Positions 45,854 through 54,893 of a stretch of DNA of 64,000 nucleotides are shown piece by piece (the stretch's first letter is position 1; every line of letters starts with the position of its first letter). The notes beneath the pieces were generated by a model. The model searched no databases and had not been told where the DNA came from. It saw only the letters and a program-made list of their open reading frames with translations. The stretch comes from Flavobacterium johnsoniae (GTDB taxonomy: Bacteria > Bacteroidota > Bacteroidia > Flavobacteriales > Flavobacteriaceae), in assembly GCF_030388325.1 (NCBI RefSeq), contig NZ_CP103794.1, positions 1,488,001-1,552,000 of the forward strand. Direction: 5' to 3'. A program made the position numbers and the translations under genes.

Positions 45854-47101
45854 ATGCTTGTTTATCTTAGATTATTAAAAGAAAGTTTGAGTTTCGCCAT
45901 TAATGCTTTGCGAAATAATAAATTGAGAACTTTGTTGTCTTTATTAGGCGTAACTATTGGTATTTTTTCAATTATTGCAGTCTTGGCGGCGGTTGATTCT
46001 TTAGACAAAAAGATTTCGAAAGATTTAAGCAGCTTAGATAAAAATACAATTTATTTAATGAAATTCTGCTTCGGGCCATCTGATATTCCGCAATGGAAAC
46101 GTGAGCAATTCCCAAATGTAAAGTACGATGAATATATAGGCTTGAAAAATTCTATGAATAATACCGATCAAGTAGGATACCAGCTTTTTGTAAATAGAGA
46201 AAGTTTAAAATACGATTCTAAAACAGTCAGCGATGTAAATATTATTCCATCGTCAAGCGAAATGGTCGATATTGACGGGTTAAGTTTTGATAAAGGAAGA
46301 TTTTATAATGAATCTGAATCTAACTCGGGAACTGCGGTTATTGTTTTAGGTTACGACATTGCCGAAGGTCTTTTTGGTACGAGCGATCCGCTTGGAAAAA
46401 ATATTCGTTTATACGGTCAGCGATTTACCGTTATCGGTGTGATTGCAAAACAAGGTGCGGGATTTTTTGGAGATAGTAATGATACTTCTGTTTATCTTCC
46501 GGCTAATTTTTTAAGAAGAATGTATGGCGACAGCGATGCGATGACGCCTGTAATTGTATTAAAGCCAGAAAAAGGCGTGGATATGGAAGCTTACAAAGCG
46601 GAAGTTGCACAGAAATTAAGAGCAATTCGCGGAATGAAAGCTGGAGAAATGGATAATTTCTTTATCAATGTGCTTTCTGGATTTACCGATTTTATAGACG
46701 GAATTTTAGGTCAGATGAATGTGGTAGGCTGGATAATCAGTGGATTTTCTCTTCTTGTTGGCGGATTCGGAATTGCGAATATTATGTTTGTTTCGGTAAA
46801 AGAAAGAACCAATCTTATCGGGATTCAGAAATCACTCGGTGCAAAAAATAAATTTATTTTATTTCAATTTTTGTTTGAAGCCATAATTCTTTCTGTTATT
46901 GGTGGAATTATTGGGCTTTTAATGGTTTGGGGAATTGCATTTGCCTTAACGAAGTTGCTTGACTTTGAGTTTGTATTAAGCTTAGGAAATATTCTTTTAG
47001 GAACTGGTTTGGCGGCTTTTATTGGTTTGGTTTCAGGAATTCTACCTGCAATTTCTGCTGCAAATCTTGATCCTGTTGAAGCGATTAGAACGGGGATGTA
47101 G
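45854..47101 (+). CDS. ABC transporter permease, MacB/FtsX type
   Basis: A 415-residue permease: an N-terminal membrane helix (LRTLLSLLGVTIGIFSIIAV), a periplasmic MacB_PCD domain (about 45-265), and a C-terminal FtsX domain with three helices (GWIISGFSLLVGGFGIANIM, EAIILSVIGGIIGLLMVWGI, LGTGLAAFIGLVSGILPAIS) ending in ANLDPVEAIRTGM. It belongs to the lipoprotein-release, macrolide or peptide export class. No ATPase or membrane-fusion gene is next to it, so its partner must be encoded elsewhere. A repeat-rich gap follows. Confidence 0.9.
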   Translation: MLVYLRLLKESLSFAINALRNNKLRTLLSLLGVTIGIFSIIAVLAAVDSLDKKISKDLSSLDKNTIYLMKFCFGPSDIPQWKREQFPNVKYDEYIGLKNSMNNTDQVGYQLFVNRESLKYDSKTVSDVNIIPSSSEMVDIDGLSFDKGRFYNESESNSGTAVIVLGYDIAEGLFGTSDPLGKNIRLYGQRFTVIGVIAKQGAGFFGDSNDTSVYLPANFLRRMYGDSDAMTPVIVLKPEKGVDMEAYKAEVAQKLRAIRGMKAGEMDNFFINVLSGFTDFIDGILGQMNVVGWIISGFSLLVGGFGIANIMFVSVKERTNLIGIQKSLGAKNKFILFQFLFEAIILSVIGGIIGLLMVWGIAFALTKLLDFEFVLSLGNILLGTGLAAFIGLVSGILPAISAANLDPVEAIRTGM

Positions 47102-47440
47102 GTTTTTAAAAGATGCTAAGGTTCTGAAGATGCTGAGATGCTAAGTTTTTTTGCAGCAAAGGTTCAGAGAGGCAAAGTTGCAAAGGTTTTTAAGCTTTGG
47201 AGTGCTGTTTCAACTAAATTTGAAATTTTTGATGAATTGCCTCCAGCTTTAGCTGGAGATTTATTTTAAGATTATAGAAAGAGACTTTAGTCGAATTCCT
47301 TTAATCTTATTTTCTTTTAATTGGATTTCTATCTATAATTCCGAAGGAATGAGTCGTTTTGTAGCAACGGAATTTATTCCGTTGAAGGGATAAGATTACG
47401 CAGTCAGAAGTTACGTAGGAACGACACATGTATTTAAAAC
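47102..47440. repeat. Cluster of short flavobacterial repeats and hairpins
   Basis: A 398-base gap between the permease and accD, without a gene. It holds direct repeats of GATGCTAAG/GATGCTGAG (47113-47145), a GCAAAGGTT-type block like that at 20284 (47153-47192), and palindromes CTCCAGCTTTAGCTGGAG (47241-47258), GACTTTAGTC (47283-47292), ATTCCGAAGGAAT (47338-47350) and AACGGAATTTATTCCGTT (47366-47383). The first palindrome, followed by ATTTATTTT, could also terminate the permease transcript. Confidence 0.65.
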
Positions 47441-47442
47441 AA

Positions 47443-47477
47443 AAAAAATCCCAAGAAGCAATTTCTTGGGATTTTTT
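47443..47477. terminator. Terminator of accD
   Basis: Perfect 15-bp stem 47443-47457 / 47463-47477 with loop GCAAT and A/T runs on both sides; it lies 23 bases after the accD stop on the minus strand. Confidence 0.9.
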
Positions 47478-47499
47478 GTTTTTAAAAACAGTTTTAAAA

Positions 47500-48357
47500 C
47501 TATTTTCTGATATCATTATTTTGAATCAAATCGATATATAAGTTGATCTTATCTTTCAATTCTTTTCTTGGCGTGATAAAGTCTAAGAAACCGTGCTCTA
47601 ATAAGAACTCAGCAGTTTGGAAACCTTCTGGCAAATCTTTACCTGTAGTATCGCGAACAACACGAGGACCAGCAAAACCAATCAAAGCGCCTGGCTCAGA
47701 GATGTTGATGTCTCCTAACATTGCGTAAGATGCAGTTGTTCCTCCAGTTGTTGGATCTGTACAAAGAGAGATGTATGGTAATTTAGCTTCCGCTAATTGA
47801 GCTAATTTTACAGAAGTTTTTGCTAATTGCATTAAAGAATAAGCAGCTTCCATCATACGAGCTCCACCAGATTTAGAAATCATAACAAAAGGTAGTTTGT
47901 TTTTGATCGCGTGATCAATTCCTCTTGCAATTTTTTCACCTACAACTGCTCCCATAGATCCACCAATAAAAGCGAAATCCATACAGCAGATTACAAGTTC
48001 TCTTCCTTTAGATTTTCCTACTCCAGTACGTACAGCGTCTTTAAGATGAGTTTTTTCCATTACATCTTTCAGTCTGTCTGCATATTTCTTTGTGTCCACA
48101 AAGTGCAAAGGATCTTTAGAAGTCATGTTTTTATCTAACTCAACAAATTCGTTGTTGTCGAATAAAATTTCAAAATAGGTTGCGCTTCCAATTCGAACGT
48201 GAAAATCATCTTCAGGGCTTACGAATAAATTTCTCGCTAATTCGTCAGCATCAATAATTTTTCCAGTAGGAGATTTGTACCACAATCCTTTCGGAACGTC
48301 CATCTTGTCTTCTGTCGCGGTCGTAATCCCTTTTTCTTGTCTTTTAAACCAAGCCAT
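47500..48357 (-). CDS. accD: Acetyl-CoA carboxylase carboxyltransferase subunit beta, zinc-finger cysteines absent
   Basis: Beta subunit of the carboxyltransferase making malonyl-CoA for fatty acid synthesis. ATG 48357 gives [10 protein letters not shown]; the longer ORF start is an artefact of the repeat upstream. The crotonase-like core is normal ([53 protein letters not shown]). In Escherichia coli AccD four N-terminal cysteines bind zinc; the matching segment here, [20 protein letters not shown] then LFVSPED, has Ser, Thr, Ser and Asp in their place with one residue deleted. The enzyme is otherwise intact, so this looks like a zinc-free variant. Confidence 0.95.
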   Translation of the reverse strand: MAWFKRQEKGITTATEDKMDVPKGLWYKSPTGKIIDADELARNLFVSPEDDFHVRIGSATYFEILFDNNEFVELDKNMTSKDPLHFVDTKKYADRLKDVMEKTHLKDAVRTGVGKSKGRELVICCMDFAFIGGSMGAVVGEKIARGIDHAIKNKLPFVMISKSGGARMMEAAYSLMQLAKTSVKLAQLAEAKLPYISLCTDPTTGGTTASYAMLGDINISEPGALIGFAGPRVVRDTTGKDLPEGFQTAEFLLEHGFLDFITPRKELKDKINLYIDLIQNNDIRK

Positions 48358-48360
48358 ATT

Positions 48361-48425
48361 TTTAATTGATAATTGAAAATTGACAATTGATAAGGTAATT
48401 ATCAATTGTCAATTGTTAATTGTTA
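48361..48425. repeat. Palindromic CAATTGT/CAATTAT repeat upstream of accD
   Basis: A perfect 16-bp inverted repeat, AATTGACAATTGATAA 48378-48393 with its complement at 48399-48414 and a five-base centre, inside a wider run of AATTGATAATTG/AATTGTTAATT units. It is related to the tandem heptamers at 38349-38418. It fills the whole gap between fbaA and accD. Confidence 0.85.
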
Positions 48426-48426
48426 A

Positions 48427-49494
48427 TTACAACGTGTTTACGTTATTTAAATCAGCAAAAGCTTGTTCAAGTCTTGCGTTGAATGTTACTTCGCTTTCAC
48501 GAACCCATCTTCTTGGGTCGTAATATTTTTTGTTTGGAGCATCTGGACCTTCTGGGTTACCAATTTGTGATTTCAAATAGTCAAGGTTTTTAACCATATA
48601 ATCACGGATTCCTTCAGTGTATGCAAATTGTAAATCTGTATCGATGTTCATTTTGATAACTCCGTAGCTAATTCCTTCTCTGATTTCTTCAAGTGTAGAA
48701 CCTGAACCTCCGTGGAAAACGAAATCTACTGGATTGTGTCCTGTGTTGAATTTGTTTTGTACGAAATCTTGAGAATTTTTTAAGATTTTTGGAGTTAATT
48801 TTACGTTTCCTGGTTTGTAAACACCGTGAACGTTTCCGAAAGCAGCAGCAATTGTAAATTTAGGGCTTACTTTAGATAATTCTTCGTAAGCATAAGCTAC
48901 TTCTTCTGGTTGTGTGTATAATTTTGAGCTATCAACATCAGAGTTGTCAACACCATCTTCTTCACCACCTGTAATACCAAGTTCGATTTCCAATGTCATG
49001 CCCATTTTGCTCATTCTAGCTAAATATTCTTTACAGATCTCGATGTTTTCTTCGATTGGCTCCTCAGACAAATCGATCATGTGAGAACTGAATAATGGTT
49101 TTCCTGTTTCTGCAAAGTGTTTTTCAGAAGCATCTAATAAACCATCAATCCAAGGTAAAAGTTTTTTTGCACAGTGGTCAGTATGAAGAATTACAGTTGC
49201 TCCGTAAGCTTCTGCCAAAGTGTGAATATGTTTTGCTCCTGCGATTCCTCCCGCGATTGCTGCTTTTTCACCTGCATTTGATAATCCTTTTCCAGCGTTG
49301 AATTGTGCTCCTCCGTTAGAAAATTGAATGATAACTGGCGCGTTTAGTTTCGCTGCAGTTTCAAGAACTCCATTAATTGTGCTTGATCCAGTAACGTTTA
49401 CTGCTGGAAGGGCAAAACCTTTCTCTTTAGCATAATTAAAGATCTCTTGTACTTGATCTCCTGTAGCTACTCCTGGTTTAATGTTGTGTGCCAT
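48427..49494 (-). CDS. fbaA: Class II fructose-bisphosphate aldolase
   Basis: Zinc-dependent aldolase of glycolysis and gluconeogenesis that interconverts fructose 1,6-bisphosphate with two triose phosphates. The 355-residue length and motifs fit the long FbaA type: ALPAVNVTGSSTINGVLETA, VILHTDHCAKKLLPWIDGLL (zinc His and catalytic Asp), ELGITGGEEDGVDNS, AAFGNVHGVYKPGNVKL and VFHGGSGSTLEEI. A TATTTTTG box lies 39 bases upstream. The gap to accD downstream is filled by a palindromic repeat. Confidence 0.97.
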   Translation of the reverse strand: MAHNIKPGVATGDQVQEIFNYAKEKGFALPAVNVTGSSTINGVLETAAKLNAPVIIQFSNGGAQFNAGKGLSNAGEKAAIAGGIAGAKHIHTLAEAYGATVILHTDHCAKKLLPWIDGLLDASEKHFAETGKPLFSSHMIDLSEEPIEENIEICKEYLARMSKMGMTLEIELGITGGEEDGVDNSDVDSSKLYTQPEEVAYAYEELSKVSPKFTIAAAFGNVHGVYKPGNVKLTPKILKNSQDFVQNKFNTGHNPVDFVFHGGSGSTLEEIREGISYGVIKMNIDTDLQFAYTEGIRDYMVKNLDYLKSQIGNPEGPDAPNKKYYDPRRWVRESEVTFNARLEQAFADLNNVNTL

Positions 49495-49532
49495 TGTAAT
49501 TTTTTTTATAGTTGTTTTTAGTTTTTAGGTTG

Positions 49533-49540
49533 CAAAAATA
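49533..49540 (-). promoter_or_regulatory. Candidate -7 box of fbaA
   Basis: TATTTTTG on the minus strand fits TANNTTTG, 39 bases before the fbaA start and just after the stop of the upstream gene. Confidence 0.42.
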
Positions 49541-49554
49541 AGAATTAATTAGCA

Positions 49555-52128
49555 TTAGAACGGATAATTTATCCCAAAATTTAAAACCGAATGACCAAAA
49601 TTGTATTCTTTAAACCATCTGTCTCCCTTCTCATGCGCCGGATTATAAGTCTTGAAGCCTAAATCTAATCGAATCACAAAGAAACTTAAATCGTATCGTA
49701 AACCAAATCCTGTACCTAGAGCAATTTCTTCTAAATCGTTTAAGTTGTCAAATTTTGCTTTCGGATCTACGACATTATCGAGCACATTCCAGATATTTCC
49801 GGCATCTGCAAAGAGTGCTCCTTTAACGTCTCCAAAAATTTTGAAACGATATTCTATACTTGCCGCAATTTTCATATTGGCTTCATTAAAATCATTTACC
49901 GCATTTGTGCTTCCAGGTCCTAATGCATAAGGTTGCCACGCTCTGTTGTCGTTTGAACCTCCTCCATAATAACTTCGAGAAAACGGAATGTAGTTTGAAT
50001 TTCCAAAAGGAATTGCAATCCCGAAGAAACTTCTAACCGCCAAAACTTTTTCTTTTCCAAAATCCCAGTGTTTAATGTAATCAAACTCAGTTTTAACGTA
50101 TTCTGAATATTCTAAATTAAAAATCTCATAATTTCCTCTAGAGTTTTTCTGTAGATTTCCAATTTCAGAAACAAGCGTTAATAAGGTTCCCGCAGATTCG
50201 ATTTTTGTTCTAAATTGATAAAAATTATTGTCGGCAAGATCTTTTTTAGTTGTTTTTGTGAAAGTATAGCTAGTCGCTAAGATAAAGTCATTTTCTGTCA
50301 AACGAACTCTTCTTTCTTCAATGCTTTCTACTTCTTTATATTGTGCGTCGCCAGGTTGTAAAGCAGTAGTGTTTGTTAAAACATCATTGGTAAATCCTGC
50401 GGTTCCTGTTGGTATTTTTAGATTTTTATTAGCTTGTTCTTCTTCTGTATCTCCCCAGTTAATAGGTTTTTGATTGTAATCTTTACCAATATTATTCAAG
50501 TCATCATAAGACGAAGTGTAAACTCTAAAATAATTGTCTGGATTTAAGTTACGAACAAATTGTGCGTTTAATAATTCCAGTTTTGCAGTATTATGACGTT
50601 TTGGTGTCCAGTTGTATGAAATACCTCCTGTAAAATTTTCCTTGTCCAAACCAATATTTCGCTGTTTAGAAAAACCAGAAGTTATAGAAGTATAAGGAAT
50701 CATACTTTTCGGAATGATTTTCTCTGTTCCAAAAGGGAGCAAAATTCTTGGAAAATTCAGTTTTAAATCCAAACCATATTCTGAAACATTAAAGAAATTA
50801 TCGTTAGGATTCGCCATATCTCTAGATGAACCTACATTTAAACGAGCTGAAATCTCCAAAGTTTCTGCACGGTTAAATACATTTCGAATAGTTTCTGAAA
50901 TACTGGCTCCAATACCAAAATCTTGAATATTCGAATGTGTTAAATCGAGAGTAGCTCCAAAACTGTATTTTTTTCTTGGCGTTAAATAAACATTTGCAAT
51001 AAGAGATTGCGCAGTAGAATCTCTTTTGTCGACTTCATATTGAATGGAAGGATAATTAAAAACCCTTAAATTGTTTAAATATCTTGAAGATAATGTAGTT
51101 CTAAAGTCAGCAAAAGTGCTTCCTTTTGTGATGAAAATAGCGTCTGTAATAGCGCGCGGCTTGTATTTTAGTTTATTGTAACTGTAAAGATTGAAATTAT
51201 TGTAAGTTGTGCTATCCGTTGGTTTCTTTTTTGCATTTGCAGCCGAATAATCGGTGTAGATATTTACATCGCTAATGGTGTACAATTTAAAAGGCTCTGT
51301 ACGGCTAGAATCTCTTCCTTGAATAGTGTTGTCGCTAATTTTTAGAGTTACATCTGCTTTTGCTTTTTTACCAATAGTATCAATGTCGAAAGTTACATAA
51401 GTTGGCTGGAAATAATAAGCTCCATGATTTCTAAAATAAGTTGTGATACGATTTTTTTCATCTTCAAAATCTGTTGTTTTGTATTGATTTCCAGATTTTA
51501 ATAAAGAAGGTTCAGGATTGGTTCTATATAAGGAATCTAACGCTGGAGTTTTGATGCTTGTTCTAATAGTGTCTAATTTATACGCAGGTCCAGTTGTAAT
51601 ATTGTAATTTATTGCAGCTCTTTTACGGCCAACAGTATCAATGGTATAATCTGTTAAAACATTAAAATAACCATTATTGAAATAATAATATTTTAAACGT
51701 AATAATGACTTTTTAGTTTTTGCTGTATCAACAATTACGGGTGGTTCACCAGTACTTTTTAAAAACTCATGAATTCCTTTGTAATAGAATGATTGTCCGA
51801 GACGATCAACCTGTTTTGCTGAAAATATTTTAGACATACGCTCATATTTTCCAGGATTGTTTTTGAATTTTGCCTGATAAGTAGAATCTGGATTTAAATT
51901 GGCTAGATTGTACAAATTCAAACGAAGCTTATAACCTAATAGTTTTCCGTTAGGTTTTTGATACATTTGATTAGAAGCCGTTTCATCATTTGTCGACTTT
52001 CCATTTACCAAAATATTGTTTTTTACAAGAAGGTTTTTTCCATCGGGAACTCTTTTTACGGCATTACAAGCGCAAATTAATATTGCAATTAGAATAAATG
52101 CTATTATTTTTGTGGAATTATTTTTCAA
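49555..52128 (-). CDS. BamA/TamA-type outer-membrane lipoprotein (TamL-like)
   Basis: An 857-residue outer-membrane protein of the Omp85 superfamily with a lipoprotein signal (LICAC, Cys21, then NAVKRVPDGKNLL), the mark of the Bacteroidota TamL group. POTRA-like repeats occupy about residues 30-390 (RVPDGKNLLVKNNILVNGKS; LRLKYYYFNNGYFNVLTDYT; ITKGSTFADFRTTLSSRYLN), followed by a barrel with GSNDNRAWQPYALGPGS, the conserved RxW-type strand region, and a terminal GINYPF. It would insert outer-membrane proteins together with TamB, but no tamB gene is adjacent. A -7 box lies 21 bases upstream. Confidence 0.9.
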   Translation of the reverse strand: MKNNSTKIIAFILIAILICACNAVKRVPDGKNLLVKNNILVNGKSTNDETASNQMYQKPNGKLLGYKLRLNLYNLANLNPDSTYQAKFKNNPGKYERMSKIFSAKQVDRLGQSFYYKGIHEFLKSTGEPPVIVDTAKTKKSLLRLKYYYFNNGYFNVLTDYTIDTVGRKRAAINYNITTGPAYKLDTIRTSIKTPALDSLYRTNPEPSLLKSGNQYKTTDFEDEKNRITTYFRNHGAYYFQPTYVTFDIDTIGKKAKADVTLKISDNTIQGRDSSRTEPFKLYTISDVNIYTDYSAANAKKKPTDSTTYNNFNLYSYNKLKYKPRAITDAIFITKGSTFADFRTTLSSRYLNNLRVFNYPSIQYEVDKRDSTAQSLIANVYLTPRKKYSFGATLDLTHSNIQDFGIGASISETIRNVFNRAETLEISARLNVGSSRDMANPNDNFFNVSEYGLDLKLNFPRILLPFGTEKIIPKSMIPYTSITSGFSKQRNIGLDKENFTGGISYNWTPKRHNTAKLELLNAQFVRNLNPDNYFRVYTSSYDDLNNIGKDYNQKPINWGDTEEEQANKNLKIPTGTAGFTNDVLTNTTALQPGDAQYKEVESIEERRVRLTENDFILATSYTFTKTTKKDLADNNFYQFRTKIESAGTLLTLVSEIGNLQKNSRGNYEIFNLEYSEYVKTEFDYIKHWDFGKEKVLAVRSFFGIAIPFGNSNYIPFSRSYYGGGSNDNRAWQPYALGPGSTNAVNDFNEANMKIAASIEYRFKIFGDVKGALFADAGNIWNVLDNVVDPKAKFDNLNDLEEIALGTGFGLRYDLSFFVIRLDLGFKTYNPAHEKGDRWFKEYNFGHSVLNFGINYPF

Positions 52129-52148
52129 GTGTTGTTAAATATTTAATT

Positions 52149-52183
52149 CAAAAGTACATTATTTTATGGTTAGTAAAAACCAA
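52149..52183 (-). promoter_or_regulatory. Candidate promoter of the TamL-like gene
   Basis: TACTTTTG (52149-52156, minus strand) with a TTG 24 bases upstream (52181-52183). Spacing is one base outside the usual range, and the TTG lies inside the divergent methyltransferase gene. Confidence 0.4.
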
Positions 52184-52894
52184 ATAAAGCTTATCTCAGG
52201 CTTACATCAAAAAAAGCAGCGTTTTGTTAATCAATTATTTTTTGCCGAAGGAGTAAAAGTAATTCAAGAATTGCTGCAATCCAATTTTGAATTAGAACAT
52301 TTATATACGACATTAAATGATTTTGAAACTGTTCAGTCTTCAAAACGAACTATAATTAATGAGCAAGAACTTAAGAAAATAAGTGCTTTGTCAACTCCAA
52401 ATTCTTGTTTAGCAGTTTTTAAAATTCCAGCCGAAAAGAAAATTATCGATTCAGGTCTGATTTTAGCTTTAGACGATATTCGAGATCCAGGAAATCTTGG
52501 AACTATTTTGCGCCTGTGCGATTGGTTTGGCATTAAACAGGTAATTTGTTCAAAAGAAACAGTAGATATTTACAATCCAAAAGTAGTTCAAGCCACAATG
52601 GGATCTATTTCTAGAGTAAATGTTAACTATCTTGATTTGAATCTTTTCCTATCGCAAACCAAACTGCCTGTTTTTGGAACTTTTATGGACGGAGAAAATA
52701 TTTATCAATCTAATTTACCTCAAGACGGAATCATTATAATGGGTAATGAAGCCAACGGGATATCATCTGAAATTGAAAAATTAGTAACTTCTCGTCTAAC
52801 AATTCCTAGATTTGGAGAGCTACAAAAAACCGAAAGTTTAAATGTAGCTACTGCAACAGCAATTATTCTTAGTGAATTTAAACGAAATAGTTAA
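52166..52894 (+). CDS. TrmH/SpoU-family RNA 2'-O-ribose methyltransferase
   Basis: A 242-residue SPOUT methyltransferase that modifies rRNA or tRNA using S-adenosylmethionine. It has the N-terminal substrate-binding domain (VNQLFFAEGVKVIQELL) and all three SpoU motifs: LDDIRDPGNLGTILRLCDWF, IIMGNEANGIS, and LTIPRFGELQKTESLNVATA. The target nucleotide cannot be read from sequence. It is divergent from the TamL-like gene and ends 9 bases before the convergent porT gene. Confidence 0.92.
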   Translation: MVSKNQIKLISGLHQKKQRFVNQLFFAEGVKVIQELLQSNFELEHLYTTLNDFETVQSSKRTIINEQELKKISALSTPNSCLAVFKIPAEKKIIDSGLILALDDIRDPGNLGTILRLCDWFGIKQVICSKETVDIYNPKVVQATMGSISRVNVNYLDLNLFLSQTKLPVFGTFMDGENIYQSNLPQDGIIIMGNEANGISSEIEKLVTSRLTIPRFGELQKTESLNVATATAIILSEFKRNS

Positions 52895-52903
52895 GATTTT
52901 GTT

Positions 52904-53626
52904 TTAATGAAAAGTGAAATTTATTAAAATCGCTCTAGATTTCATCGAATCGATATTATCAGTATAAGCACTAACTGGCTGAGTTGGGGTAACATTGTCA
53001 CGAATTAACTCGTCTGTTATGCCAAACATACCTCTTATGGAAGGCGAGAATATGAAATATTCTGTGAAAATATCAATTCCAAAACCAACTTCATAAGCGG
53101 CTGTCCATTGTTTTACTCTAAATTTCTGCTGGTAATTATCGTCTTGAGATTTAGCATTACTAGATAGATTTAAAGTTGTAGACATACCGCCAACTAAATA
53201 AGGGCGAACATTTCCTGTACGCAAGGCAGAGAACTTTAACAATAACGGAAAGTGAATATAGGTACTATTTACTTCTCTTAAATATTCGCTTTCTAATGCG
53301 CCTACGCCAGGAAAGTATAAATCGCGTTTTGTGTAATACAATCCAGGTTCAAAACGAAGATTAATATATTCCTGCAATCTCAAATCGGCTACAACACCAA
53401 CATTAAATCCGGTCGTTTTTTTTACCTGAATATCTTCTGGAACAGGAGTTTTGTAATCAAATTTAAAGTCAAAACTGTTAAAGCCTAAATAATAGCCAAA
53501 GTAGATGCGCTGCTTTTGCCAGTTTTCAAGATTAATAATAGGATCTTTGCTAAATAAATTTTTAGCAAATTGCGAATATCCTTTTGTACTTAAGACTAAT
53601 AAAAATAAGATTACAGCTTTTTTCAT
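52904..53626 (-). CDS. porT: Type IX secretion and gliding protein PorT/SprT
   Basis: A 240-residue outer-membrane beta-barrel protein of the PorT family, required for type IX secretion and, in Flavobacterium johnsoniae (SprT), for gliding. I use ATG 53626 (MKKAVILFLLVLSTKGYSQ), one base after the ubiE stop; the longer ORF start lies inside ubiE. Recognisable parts are WQKQRIYFGYYLGFNSFDFK, LRLQEYINLRFEPGLYYTKR, YLVGGMSTTLNLSSNAKSQD and EYFIFSPSIRGMFGITDEL. The ubiE-porT order matches what I recall for flavobacteria. No other secretion genes are in the window. Confidence 0.9.
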   Translation of the reverse strand: MKKAVILFLLVLSTKGYSQFAKNLFSKDPIINLENWQKQRIYFGYYLGFNSFDFKFDYKTPVPEDIQVKKTTGFNVGVVADLRLQEYINLRFEPGLYYTKRDLYFPGVGALESEYLREVNSTYIHFPLLLKFSALRTGNVRPYLVGGMSTTLNLSSNAKSQDDNYQQKFRVKQWTAAYEVGFGIDIFTEYFIFSPSIRGMFGITDELIRDNVTPTQPVSAYTDNIDSMKSRAILINFTFH

Positions 53627-53627
53627 A

Positions 53628-54359
53628 CTATTTTTTAGATGCAGAATAAATTGTTGCGACACCAAAAGTTTGAGGCATTGCCACAACATCTATAAACCCA
53701 GTTTTTCTCAAAATATTGTTTAAGGCTTCTCCATATGGGAAAGCGGCAGCAGATTCAGATAAATAACCATAAGCGTCATTATCCTTAGAAAATAATTTTC
53801 CAATTAGAGGTAATATGTTTTTGCTGTAAAAATTGTAACCTTGTTTGTACGGAAATTTGTCTGGCACAGAAGTTTCCAAGATTACAAAAACACCTCCAGG
53901 TTTTAGAACTCTTAAAATTTCGGCAAAACCTTTTTCAAGATGTTCGAAGTTTCTAACTCCAAAACCAACAGTGATAGCATCAAAATAATTGTCTTCAAAA
54001 GGCATATTTTCAGAATCGCCTAAAACTAATTCAATTATATTAGATAGATTTTTTTCTTCAACTTTCTTTTTTCCAACTTCCAGCATTCCAGCAGAAATAT
54101 CAAGACCGATAATTTTTTCAGCTTTAGTTTGCGTCAATAAAATAGCTAAATCACCAGTTCCAGTTGCAATGTCTAAAACGATTTTTGGTTTTTTGTCTGA
54201 TACTATTTTTAATACTTTTTTGCGCCACTTTACATCAATTCCAAACGAGATGACACGATTTAAATTATCGTAGTTCCCAGAAATGGTGTCAAACATTTGG
54301 GTTACTTGCTCTTTTTTACCTAAAGAAGAGTCTTTATACGGAGTTATTTTTTCAGACAT
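53628..54359 (-). CDS. ubiE: Demethylmenaquinone methyltransferase UbiE/MenG
   Basis: S-adenosylmethionine-dependent C-methyltransferase making menaquinone (MK), the respiratory quinone of Bacteroidota. The 243 residues start with the family motif [20 protein letters not shown]; then come the Rossmann loop [34 protein letters not shown] and [20 protein letters not shown]. Because this phylum uses menaquinone, the MenG activity is the relevant one. porT follows after a single base and is probably co-transcribed. Confidence 0.95.
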   Translation of the reverse strand: MSEKITPYKDSSLGKKEQVTQMFDTISGNYDNLNRVISFGIDVKWRKKVLKIVSDKKPKIVLDIATGTGDLAILLTQTKAEKIIGLDISAGMLEVGKKKVEEKNLSNIIELVLGDSENMPFEDNYFDAITVGFGVRNFEHLEKGFAEILRVLKPGGVFVILETSVPDKFPYKQGYNFYSKNILPLIGKLFSKDNDAYGYLSESAAAFPYGEALNNILRKTGFIDVVAMPQTFGVATIYSASKK

Positions 54360-54373
54360 TTTTTTTATTTAGG

Positions 54374-54381
54374 CAAATATA
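54374..54381 (-). promoter_or_regulatory. Candidate -7 box of ubiE
   Basis: TATATTTG on the minus strand fits TANNTTTG, 14 bases before the ubiE start, which implies a very short leader. Confidence 0.45.
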
Positions 54382-54734
54382 AACAATCTAGTTTAACTGT
54401 AATTGAGTTTTTTGCTTAGTAATTAAATGTTTTAAAAGGATTTTTTTTAAGCTTTTAAAAGCATCCCTAAATCTAGGTATTTTACTAAAATCACTAAAAG
54501 TTGGTATTGTGCATTGTTCCTATTTTGAACAACTTTGCTGAAGTAAAAATGATTAAGTTTTAAATGATTGATAAACCAACAATGACTTAAATCAGATAAA
54601 TACTTTTTTGTGCTGGTATTTTATCTGTTCTTGAAAAAGTTTTGAATAGTATTGTTCTTTGGGGGGATATACTAATTTTAAAGCGCAAAATACGTTCTTA
54701 GGATTAAATTTGTTTTTGGAAATTTTAATTTTCT

Positions 54735-54775
54735 GCCTTTAATATCTTAGTGGTATTTGTTATTAAAGGCTTTTT
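54735..54775 (+). terminator. Orphan terminator-like hairpin
   Basis: Perfect arms GCCTTTAATA 54735-54744 and TATTAAAGGC 54761-54770, 16-base loop, then TTTTT on the plus strand. No gene on this strand lies directly upstream. Confidence 0.5.
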
Positions 54776-54893
54776 GAGATTTAGGTCTCAAATTAACATT
54801 AAATGTTATTCAGTTTATCAAGTGTTTTAAACATTTGTGATTTTTAACAAAGCTAATTCTTGAACGAGTCCGGTTAGAAAAATCGATCATTTT

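Noticed and set aside
47307..47516. A 69-residue minus-strand ORF in the gap next to accD
   Set aside because: It runs through the repeat palindromes and the accD terminator; its composition follows the repeats and it has no independent start context.
54855..54885. tRNA-like wording (GAACGAGTCCGG) near folA
   Set aside because: No acceptor, D or anticodon stem can be formed around it.
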